Positions 1 through 5,357 of a DNA stretch of 7,889 bases are shown one piece after another. The translations under genes were made by a program, and so were the position numbers. Below the pieces are notes generated by a model. It had not been told where the DNA came from and did no database searches. It saw nothing but the letters and a program-made list of their open reading frames with translations. The number at the start of each line of letters is the position of its first letter. Positions within the stretch are counted from its first letter, which is position 1. The stretch covers positions 1 through 7,889 of the forward strand of contig JAOZTV010000147.1 in NCBI GenBank assembly GCA_029939015.1, read 5' to 3'. The stretch is from Candidatus Aminicenantota bacterium (lineage in GTDB: Bacteria > Acidobacteriota > Aminicenantia > UBA2199).

Positions 1-606
1 GAAAGATTTGTTGTTGGACAATTAGAGACAAATTCCTATGTTCTTTACTCAGAAGATTCTAAAGACTGTCTTATTATTGATCCTGCTGATAAATCAATAG
101 AAATGGAGGCATTCATTGCAAAAAAAGAATTAACACCCCTGTACATAGTTCTAACCCATGGACATATGGATCATTGTGGTGGTGCAAAAGAACTTTGTGA
201 CAAATATAAAATTGATATAATGATACATAAAGAGGATAAAAGCCTAATACTTTCACCGATAAATCAGGACTTAAGAAAAAACCTCGGATTATCCAATCCA
301 CCAGAACCTGCGAGGTTTTTATCAGATAATGATTTAATAGAAGAAAGTGATTTGAAATTAAAAGTATTACATACTCCCGGACACACTCCCGGCTCAGTTT
401 CCCTCCTGTTTGATAATGTGATATTCTCAGGTGACACCCTATTCTTTGGTTCAATTGGCAGAACAGACCTTCCAGGTGGAGATTTTGGAATAATTAAAAA
501 ATCCCTTGCAAAACTAATGGAATTTCCTGATAATACAGTCATACTTCCGGGACATGGAGATTTTACATCAATTGGTCAGGAAAAGAAGATAAATCCGTTC
601 TTATAA
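1..606 (+). CDS. Metallo-beta-lactamase-fold hydrolase (glyoxalase II-like), 5' partial
   Basis: The reading frame is open from base 1, so the gene begins just outside the window and 201 residues are visible. The first ATG in frame (103) is not a credible start, because the codons before it encode the usual first strands of this fold, including an E-T-N-S-Y motif and an I-I-D-P turn. Metal ligands are all present: THGHMDH (visible residues 52-58), the TPGHT histidine (about 128), the SGDTLF aspartate (about 145) and the PGHG histidine (about 185). Family members of about 205-210 residues are zinc-dependent hydrolases acting on thioesters such as S-lactoylglutathione or on related small substrates, in the cytoplasm. 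The substrate cannot be read from sequence. Probably only a handful of N-terminal residues are missing. It is the first visible gene of a plus-strand operon and ends 6 nt before the recombinase gene. Confidence 0.93.
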   Translation, partial: ERFVVGQLETNSYVLYSEDSKDCLIIDPADKSIEMEAFIAKKELTPLYIVLTHGHMDHCGGAKELCDKYKIDIMIHKEDKSLILSPINQDLRKNLGLSNPPEPARFLSDNDLIEESDLKLKVLHTPGHTPGSVSLLFDNVIFSGDTLFFGSIGRTDLPGGDFGIIKKSLAKLMEFPDNTVILPGHGDFTSIGQEKKINPFL

Positions 607-612
607 AATTAA

Positions 613-1515
613 ATGTTTAAAGAAAAAGAATTTGATAAAATTTTAAAAAAATATATTATCTATTTACAGATAGAAAGAGGACTTGCAGATAATACAATTA
701 TTTCTTATACACAGGCTCTTGATAAATTCAAATTATTTTTACAAACAGGAGATTATGACCATAAGAAAATCTCTGAAGATGATATTTTAAATTTTTTCAG
801 AGACAAGATAAACAGTGAAAACAAGGTGCAATCAAGAACTCATTTACACTCTGTCTTAAAGGGCTTTTATAATTTTCTTATCTATGAGGAATTGATAGAT
901 TTCAATCCTCTTTCAGGAATATCTACACCAAAAAAATGGAATGTATTACCAAAATATCTGTCAATTGATGAGGTCTCAGAACTTCTGGAATTGCCCAATA
1001 TGTCAAAATCTATTGGTATAAGAGATAAATCAATACTTGAAATGATGTATGCTACAGGACTCAGAATATCTGAACTCATTGGTTTAAAAACAAATAATAT
1101 ATATCTTGAAGAAAATTTTATAAGAGTAATGGGCAAGGGCAATAAGGAAAGAGTAATTCCCTTTGGAGAAAAAGCAGGACAATATTTGATAGAATATTAT
1201 GAAAAGGCAAGACAATTATTATTAAAAGATAAAACGACAGATTTTGTTTACCTGAATGCAAGAGGAAGCGGAATAACAAGACAGGGGGCATGGAAGATAA
1301 TTAAGGCTTATGGTTTAAGGCTTGGAATTACTTTTGATCTTTCACCTCACGTATTAAGACATTCATTTGCAACCCATTTACTTGAAAATGGAGCAGATTT
1401 ACGTTCTATTCAGCTCCTTTTAGGTCATTCAAGTATCTCTACTACCGAAATATATACACATCTTGCAAAAAACAGGATTCAGGAATCATACCAGAAACAT
1501 CATCCAAGGAGTTAA
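613..1515 (+). CDS. xerD: XerD-like tyrosine recombinase
   Basis: This complete 300-residue protein has the length and layout of XerC/XerD. The N-terminal SAM-like core-binding domain spans about residues 5-95, and the catalytic domain about 115-295. All active-site residues are visible: R151 in GLRISEL, K175 in GKGNKER, H246 and R249 in SPHVLRH, H272 in LLGHS, and the nucleophile Y281 in IYTH. The HVLRHSFATHLLENGADLR stretch looks more like XerD than XerC, but the symbol is tentative. The housekeeping role in the family is resolution of chromosome dimers at dif with FtsK and a partner recombinase. The start lacks a clear Shine-Dalgarno sequence. It follows the previous stop by 6 nt, which contain a second in-frame TAA, so expression probably depends on coupling to the gene before. 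Nothing nearby marks it as a phage integrase, although a tRNA-derived repeat lies 2.2 kb downstream. Confidence 0.93.
   Translation: MFKEKEFDKILKKYIIYLQIERGLADNTIISYTQALDKFKLFLQTGDYDHKKISEDDILNFFRDKINSENKVQSRTHLHSVLKGFYNFLIYEELIDFNPLSGISTPKKWNVLPKYLSIDEVSELLELPNMSKSIGIRDKSILEMMYATGLRISELIGLKTNNIYLEENFIRVMGKGNKERVIPFGEKAGQYLIEYYEKARQLLLKDKTTDFVYLNARGSGITRQGAWKIIKAYGLRLGITFDLSPHVLRHSFATHLLENGADLRSIQLLLGHSSISTTEIYTHLAKNRIQESYQKHHPRS
1506..1511 (+). promoter_or_regulatory. Ribosome binding site of the serine hydrolase gene
   Basis: AAGGAG lies 6 nt before the ATG at 1518, inside the last codons of the recombinase gene. It fixes the start of the hydrolase and supports co-translation of the two genes. 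Confidence 0.8.
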
Positions 1516-1517
1516 TA

Positions 1518-2660
1518 ATGTTATTAAAATTTTTTATGATATTTTTGCTTTTACCATTTAATACTAATGCAAAAGAAATGGAATTTGATATTGGGCATCT
1601 TAATAAAATTGATACTATTATCAATGAAGAGATTTCAAAAGGAAATATCCCGGGAGCAGTCATTTTGGTTGGCAAAGGAAATAAAACTGTTTTTTTAAAA
1701 GCGTATGGAAATAGACGAACCTATAAAAAAATTGAAAAAATGACGATTGATACCGTATTTGATATAGCCTCAATAACAAAACCCATCGCAACAGCCTCAT
1801 CAATATGGAAACTGGTTGAAATGGGAAAAATCAGATTATGGGATAGAGTAAGTTTTTATATTCCAGCATTTAAAGAAACTGAAATGGATACACCTCTTAG
1901 AATATATCATCTATTAACACATACTGCTGGATTACCTTCGTATTATGATGAAAATTTATTAATTAAAAAATTTAAAAAACCTCAACTAAAAAACCTCATA
2001 AATGAAATAGCTATTTTAAAAAGGAAAAAATTACCGGGAGAATCTTTTGTATATAGCTGTCTTGGATATATTGTATTAGGTCATATTGTCGAAAAAATTA
2101 GTGGACAAAATCTTTCAAAATTTGCAGAAGAAAGTATTTTTTCAAAACTTGAAATGTGGTCAACAAAATTTGTTCCTAAAGGCAGTATCATAAAGAGAAT
2201 ATCTCCAACTGAGGTAATAAATGGAAATTTACCAATTGGCATTGTCCACGACCCTCTTGCACAAAGTATAGGTGGAATTTCAGGAAATGCAGGCCTTTTC
2301 TCAACAGCAGAAGATCTGGCAAAATTTGCAGGAATGTTGTTAAATAATGGATATTATAAAGATAAAAAAATATTCTCGCAACATACAGTCAAAGCCTTTA
2401 CAACAATATATCCTCAATTAAAAAAATTTGGGAGATCACCCGGTTGGGATGTTAATACTGACTACAGTTCTTCAAGAGGCGACCTCTTCCCAATTGGTTC
2501 ATTTGGACATACAGGTTTTACAGGAACATCTATATGGATAGACCCAAAGTCCAAGGTATTTGTAATTTTATTATCAAACAAAGTACATCCAAAAAGGAAA
2601 AAGAGTATCATAAGACTATATTCTATTATTTCAAATATAGCACTATCATCAATTAATTAA
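1518..2660 (+). CDS. Exported serine beta-lactamase-like hydrolase (COG1680 type)
   Basis: This 380-residue protein begins with a hydrophobic signal sequence (about residues 2-16) and a likely signal peptidase I site near N-T-N-A-K (18-19), so it should act in the periplasm or outside the cell. It has the class C beta-lactamase/penicillin-binding fold. The nucleophile motif S85-I-T-K88 lies in FDIASITKP, the tyrosine motif is Y179-S-C, and the third motif is H331-T-G in GHTGFTGTSIWIDP. HDPLA (about 244-248) and NAGLFSTAEDLAKF (about 257-270) are typical of a subgroup of serine hydrolases acting on peptidoglycan-derived or ester substrates, such as Bacillus YbbE-like proteins. That match is from memory. 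The third residue of the YxN motif is Cys rather than Asn, so activity against beta-lactam drugs should not be assumed. It starts 2 nt after the recombinase stop and precedes the lipoprotein gene by 10 nt. Confidence 0.9.
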   Translation: MLLKFFMIFLLLPFNTNAKEMEFDIGHLNKIDTIINEEISKGNIPGAVILVGKGNKTVFLKAYGNRRTYKKIEKMTIDTVFDIASITKPIATASSIWKLVEMGKIRLWDRVSFYIPAFKETEMDTPLRIYHLLTHTAGLPSYYDENLLIKKFKKPQLKNLINEIAILKRKKLPGESFVYSCLGYIVLGHIVEKISGQNLSKFAEESIFSKLEMWSTKFVPKGSIIKRISPTEVINGNLPIGIVHDPLAQSIGGISGNAGLFSTAEDLAKFAGMLLNNGYYKDKKIFSQHTVKAFTTIYPQLKKFGRSPGWDVNTDYSSSRGDLFPIGSFGHTGFTGTSIWIDPKSKVFVILLSNKVHPKRKKSIIRLYSIISNIALSSIN

Positions 2661-2661
2661 T

Positions 2662-2666
2662 GAGGA
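2662..2666 (+). promoter_or_regulatory. Ribosome binding site of the EEP lipoprotein gene
   Basis: GAGGA sits 4 nt before the ATG at 2671, directly after the stop codon of the serine hydrolase. It supports this start and continued translation along one operon mRNA. Confidence 0.7.
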
Positions 2667-2670
2667 AAAA

Positions 2671-3585
2671 ATGAAAAATTTAATTATACTGTTTTTGATA
2701 TTGGGATTATTTGCCTGTGCTCCACAAAGTGAAGATATAAATATTGACAATCCAATAAAACCAATAGAAATAAAAGTTGAGTCTGAAGGTTTTGCTGATA
2801 CTCTTGAAATTGCAACATGGAACATTGAAAATTTCCCACTTATTGCTAACAATACTATTTCCAAATTAGAATCAATTATTCCTCAACTCGACATTGATCT
2901 TTATGCAGTTCAGGAAATAGCCGACAAAGATAAATTTGAATACTTAATGAATAAACTTGAAAAATATGATGGTTTTCTATCCTCACATACCTATAGTAGC
3001 GGAGATTACCAGAAAACAGGAATTATTTACAAAAAAGAGATGGTAACAATTATTTCTTCCGAATCACTTTTTACAGACGATACTTATGCTTTTCCAAGAC
3101 CCCCACTGAAGCTTCACCTTAACACATACAAAAATGGCAAAAACTTTGATTTTTATTTAATAATAATTCATTTAAAAGCCTTTGGTGAGCAAAAAGATGT
3201 TGACCGCAGAATAGCAGCAGCATTGAAACTGAAAAACTATATAGATGAAAAAACAAACAATCCAAACGAAACAGAAAAAGATTATATTATTGCAGGAGAC
3301 TGGAACGACAGAATAGATGAAGCTCCAGCAAATAATGCATTTCAGATATTCATAGATGCGCCCAATTCATATAAATTTTTAACCACAGAATTAACAGGAA
3401 ATCCAGAAAATGCCTCTTACCCCTCCTGGGATGAAATAATAGATCACATCCTGATATCCAAAGACAGTTTTTCAGAATATACAGGAGGATCAATAAAAAC
3501 CCTAAGATTAGACGATCAAATTTCAACATATTTCTCAACAATCTCAGATCACCGTCCAATAATGGCAATCTTCCCAGTTTTCTAA
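2671..3585 (+). CDS. Lipoprotein with endonuclease/exonuclease/phosphatase (EEP) domain
   Basis: The 304-residue product starts with a lipoprotein signal: K2, a hydrophobic run (4-14) and the lipobox L-F-A-C16. Residues after Cys are A-P-Q, with no Asp at +2. A linker (about 17-42) leads into a complete EEP (DNase I/exonuclease III-like) domain. Conserved catalytic positions are N51 in ATWNIENF, E82 in AVQEIAD, H167 in IIIHLKAF, D210 and N212 in AGDWND, and D293-H294 in ISDHRPIMA. Family members are Mg-dependent phosphodiesterases that cleave nucleic acids, phosphoinositides or sphingolipids. The substrate here is unknown, but an envelope-anchored enzyme would meet extracellular DNA or lipid. 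It is the last gene of the plus-strand operon. No convincing hairpin-plus-U terminator follows in the 78 nt before the tRNA. Confidence 0.92.
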   Translation: MKNLIILFLILGLFACAPQSEDINIDNPIKPIEIKVESEGFADTLEIATWNIENFPLIANNTISKLESIIPQLDIDLYAVQEIADKDKFEYLMNKLEKYDGFLSSHTYSSGDYQKTGIIYKKEMVTIISSESLFTDDTYAFPRPPLKLHLNTYKNGKNFDFYLIIIHLKAFGEQKDVDRRIAAALKLKNYIDEKTNNPNETEKDYIIAGDWNDRIDEAPANNAFQIFIDAPNSYKFLTTELTGNPENASYPSWDEIIDHILISKDSFSEYTGGSIKTLRLDDQISTYFSTISDHRPIMAIFPVF

Positions 3586-3619
3586 AACTTAACCTAATTA
3601 TTAGACTTTCCAAAAATAT

Positions 3620-3648
3620 TTGACAAAACCCAACAATTATAATACAAT
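3620..3648 (+). promoter_or_regulatory. Sigma-70-type promoter of the initiator tRNA gene
   Basis: TTGACA (3620-3625) and TACAAT (3643-3648) are separated by 17 nt. Transcription should start near 3655, about 9 nt before the mature tRNA end. The more perfect TATAAT at 3638-3643 lies only 12 nt from the -35 box and is unlikely to be the hexamer used with it. Confidence 0.8.
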
Positions 3649-3663
3649 ACCTATTCAATGTAA

Positions 3664-3737
3664 CGCGGGGTGGAGCAGTCTGGTAGCTCATTGGGCTCAT
3701 AACCCAAAGGTCAGAGGTTCAAATCCTCTCCCCGCTA
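3664..3737 (+). tRNA. Initiator tRNA-Met (fMet), anticodon CAT
   Basis: A full 74-nt cloverleaf can be drawn. The acceptor arm is CGCGGGG against CCCCGC, the D stem GAGC/GCTC, the anticodon stem TTGGG/CCCAA around loop CTCATAA (anticodon 3698-3700), and the T stem AGAGG/CCTCT with loop TTCAAAT. Initiator hallmarks are visible: position 1 is unpaired with 72 (C against T), there are three consecutive G-C pairs next to the anticodon loop (3693-3695 with 3703-3705), and the D stem has an A11-T24 pair. The CCA tail is not encoded (TTT follows the discriminator A), so it must be added by a nucleotidyltransferase. This tRNA delivers formyl-methionine at translation start. Confidence 0.97.
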
Positions 3738-3820
3738 TTTACTTTCAATCCCTAAACACGTCGAGAGTATTTTTTCACATTATATTTGAGTTATGAAAGT
3801 AACCAAAGGTCAGAGGTTCA
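3700..3820 (+). repeat. Direct repeat: tRNA-fMet segment copied downstream
   Basis: The tRNA segment from the last anticodon base through the T loop (3700-3721) recurs at 3800-3820, about 100 bp further on. The copies are identical apart from one C missing from the CCC of the anticodon stem. The unbroken identical part is 18 nt (3704-3721 and 3803-3820). The downstream copy stops in the T loop and does not restore the acceptor end, so it is not a tRNA gene. It could be a scar of site-specific integration at the tRNA or of a small tandem duplication. Confidence 0.8.
3739..3802. repeat. 9-bp inverted repeat between tRNA and its partial copy
   Basis: TTACTTTCA (3739-3747) and its exact reverse complement TGAAAGTAA (3794-3802) enclose 46 nt. 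The left arm begins one base after the mature tRNA end, and the right arm runs directly into the tRNA-derived 18-mer. It could be a hairpin in the tRNA trailer or a recombinase core-type arrangement. No U-rich run follows, so it is not an intrinsic terminator. Confidence 0.5.
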
Positions 3821-3951
3821 GCCGAGTGTTTTTTATAATTGTTGATGCTGTAGGATAATTATGTTTTTCAATATTAAATCTTTTACGAAGAGAAGTATTA
3901 GTCATAAAACCTCTATATACCTATACCCTTGTAATAAATAATTTAATATTG

Positions 3952-3960
3952 TGGTATGCT
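3952..3960 (+). promoter_or_regulatory. Possible extended -10 promoter of the small membrane protein gene
   Basis: TGG directly before TATGCT (3955-3960) fits an extended -10 element. A TTGTAA at 3929-3934 is 20 nt away, too far for a good -35 box. Transcription would start near 3967, shortly before the ribosome binding site. The stretch 3738-3951 otherwise holds only the repeats described, with no open frame of note. Confidence 0.35.
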
Positions 3961-3972
3961 AGTGTTTAATTT

Positions 3973-3978
3973 AGGGGG
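3973..3978 (+). promoter_or_regulatory. Ribosome binding site of the 76-residue protein gene
   Basis: AGGGGG lies 5 nt before the ATG at 3984. This is the strongest reason to accept the short open frame as a real gene. Confidence 0.65.
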
Positions 3979-3983
3979 TTAAA

Positions 3984-4214
3984 ATGGGAGAAATTTTCAG
4001 TTGGGTAATTGTGGGAGTAGTTGTAATTATAGTCATTTTGCTTTCTAAACGTCATAAGAGTCTTGAACTTTTTAAAAATGAGGTTGATTTAGATTCGATA
4101 ATTAATCCTCAAACAGATAACGAACATAAATTTTCAGATGAAATAAAAAAAGAATTAGATACAATGGTTAAAGAAGAAGAAGCGAAGAGGAGCTTGCGAA
4201 GTTTGGGGCATTAA
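3984..4214 (+). CDS. Small single-pass membrane protein, function unknown
   Basis: I do not recognise this 76-residue protein. Residues about 5-20 (WVIVGVVVIIVILL region) form one strongly hydrophobic helix, followed by the basic stretch SKRHK. This predicts an N-out, C-in bitopic membrane protein with a cytoplasmic tail of about 50 residues. The tail is polar, with many acidic residues between 32 and 67, probably helical at about 51-68, and ends with two arginines and a histidine. A good ribosome binding site and a membrane/tail pattern typical of real small proteins support it. It stands alone: the tRNA lies upstream and the next gene is convergent, 97 nt away. The end of the gene (4180-4210) is richer in G than its surroundings. 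Confidence 0.65.
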   Translation: MGEIFSWVIVGVVVIIVILLSKRHKSLELFKNEVDLDSIINPQTDNEHKFSDEIKKELDTMVKEEEAKRSLRSLGH

Positions 4215-4311
4215 CGGACATATAGGGAACTCAAAAATTGAAAAAACCGAACTGACACAAAAATGTTTTGCCATTTACTCTATCATCAAATATTTGTTTT
4301 TTAATTATAAT

Positions 4312-5289
4312 TTATGACACAAATTTCGCATCAAAAATTGACATTATTTTTTTAAATTTATCTGCATAGCTCCCATCAGTAATTATGTGATGATTACCTA
4401 AAGGAGAATTAAAAAAATAATCTATTCCGTTTTTTGGTTTTATAATAATTTGAGTTCTGCAAAGTTGTTCAGATTGCAAATTTTTTATAAAATCTGCTTC
4501 ATCTACATAAAATTGATTTAAACCTGGGCCGCCTATTTTAGAAAGAGTTACATTTTCCGTATTAAATTTTCCTGCAATACCAACCCCTATGCCTGACTCA
4601 AAATGAGTTTTAAACTCAAATGTGTCAACCATACTCAAAGGTACAGTACAATGAGCCAATGTAATAGTTTTGTCCTCAATAGATGAAGGATTAGCCATAA
4701 ACGAAGGTGTACCTGAAATCATCTGATTAATTAACATAGTAAAAATTGAAGGAATATCGCCTTCACATCCAGCAGGAATACCTTCGTCATTCAATTTTGA
4801 TAATGCCAGACAACCGGTTGTATTAAATGAGTCTAGAAGGTCAAAACATCTCAAAGTTAAAGCTGAAAGTTTATTGTCTAAAATAGTTTTTTTTACACCA
4901 ATATAAATTATTGCAACTTTTGCAATATCTTTCAAAGTAATATTATTATTAAAGGGAAAATCATAAAAAACAGATTGAATCTCTTTTGTATCAGATTCTG
5001 AGAACTGTTTTATATTAGATTTTACTTCTTCCATCTCTATATCAATAATTGAAACTCCCCAAGTCCTATAAACATCTTCATAATCTACTTCACTGGCAAT
5101 AAGCCAATCAGACGGTTTCCCTAAAACACCTATCCTTGTTTTTTTTAAAGTGTTAATAAAATTAAGCTCAAAAATTCTCTGCCTTAACTTATGTTTTATA
5201 TCTTCCAAACTTCCATAACAGAAGACATCGGAGTCAGGTTTGTTCCAATGGTACATCAAATTAAAGAAAAAAAAACAATATTTCCTCAT
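4312..5289 (-). CDS. L-fucose/L-arabinose isomerase-related protein, N-terminally truncated
   Basis: The 325-residue product resembles the FucI-like (COG2407) sugar isomerase superfamily. The segment RIGVLGKPSDWLIAS (about 52-66) matches the start of the second Rossmann-like domain. TTGCLALSKLNDEGIPAGCEGD (158-178) carries acidic residues E176 and D178, expected near the metal site. LAHCTVP (211-217) and GNHHI (299-302) match further conserved blocks. From memory, full-length relatives have about 430-470 residues, with another N-terminal domain of about 100 residues that is absent here. The first 20 residues (MRKYCFFFFNL...) look unlike that domain, and the 68 bp upstream are taken up by the divergent control region, so the missing part is not simply in another frame. 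A GAAGGA ribosome site lies 3 nt before the ATG. Relatives interconvert aldoses and ketoses using a divalent metal. Whether this shorter form is an active isomerase is uncertain. Confidence 0.75.
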   Translation of the reverse strand: MRKYCFFFFNLMYHWNKPDSDVFCYGSLEDIKHKLRQRIFELNFINTLKKTRIGVLGKPSDWLIASEVDYEDVYRTWGVSIIDIEMEEVKSNIKQFSESDTKEIQSVFYDFPFNNNITLKDIAKVAIIYIGVKKTILDNKLSALTLRCFDLLDSFNTTGCLALSKLNDEGIPAGCEGDIPSIFTMLINQMISGTPSFMANPSSIEDKTITLAHCTVPLSMVDTFEFKTHFESGIGVGIAGKFNTENVTLSKIGGPGLNQFYVDEADFIKNLQSEQLCRTQIIIKPKNGIDYFFNSPLGNHHIITDGSYADKFKKIMSIFDAKFVS

Positions 5290-5292
5290 TTG

Positions 5293-5298
5293 TCCTTC
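5293..5298 (-). promoter_or_regulatory. Ribosome binding site of the isomerase-like gene
   Basis: On the minus strand, GAAGGA stands 3 nt before the ATG at 5289. The spacing is short, but this is the only plausible site and it supports the truncated start. Confidence 0.5.
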
Positions 5299-5308
5299 TG
5301 AATTTTTT

Positions 5309-5337
5309 TTGACAATCTTTATGTTTTTACATATACT
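5309..5337 (+). promoter_or_regulatory. Sigma-70-type promoter of the hybrid kinase gene
   Basis: TTGACA (5309-5314) and TATACT (5332-5337) are 17 nt apart, close to consensus at both boxes. Transcription should start near 5344, leaving a leader of only about 14 nt before the TTG start codon. The promoter lies in the 68-bp gap shared with the divergent isomerase-like gene, for which no equally clear promoter is visible. Confidence 0.8.
5320..5333. promoter_or_regulatory. Palindrome in the promoter spacer, possible operator
   Basis: TATGT and ACATA form a 5-bp inverted repeat around four T bases, lying between the -35 and -10 boxes of the kinase promoter and overlapping the -10 by two bases. 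A dimeric regulator bound here would block the promoter. In AT-rich DNA such a short palindrome may also arise by chance. Confidence 0.3.
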
Positions 5338-5345
5338 TATTAATC

Positions 5346-5350
5346 AGGAG
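5346..5350 (+). promoter_or_regulatory. Ribosome binding site that selects a TTG start
   Basis: AGGAG is 7 nt before the TTG at 5358 but 19 nt before the first ATG at 5370. The spacing strongly favours the TTG codon as start of the kinase. Confidence 0.8.
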
Positions 5351-5357
5351 ACACATT

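Noticed and set aside
103..606. ATG at 103 as start of the metallo-beta-lactamase-fold gene
   Set aside because: The upstream codons are open to base 1 and encode conserved first strands of the fold, so the gene begins outside the window.
613..1515. Recombinase as integrase of a mobile element using the tRNA downstream
   Set aside because: It looks like a housekeeping XerD in sequence and sits in an operon with unrelated enzymes. Nothing links it to the tRNA repeat except being in the same window.
3350..3700. Minus-strand open frame of 116 codons
   Set aside because: It overlaps the end of the EEP gene and part of the tRNA, has no family features and is a shadow.
4258..4270. CAAAA/TTTTG hairpin between the convergent genes
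   Set aside because: Five nearly all-AT pairs with a three-base loop and no U run on either strand. It is not a credible terminator.
4287..4302. Palindrome CAAATATTTG followed by six T residues as terminator
   Set aside because: It leaves no room for a loop with a stable stem and contains almost no G-C pairs, so it is too weak to call.
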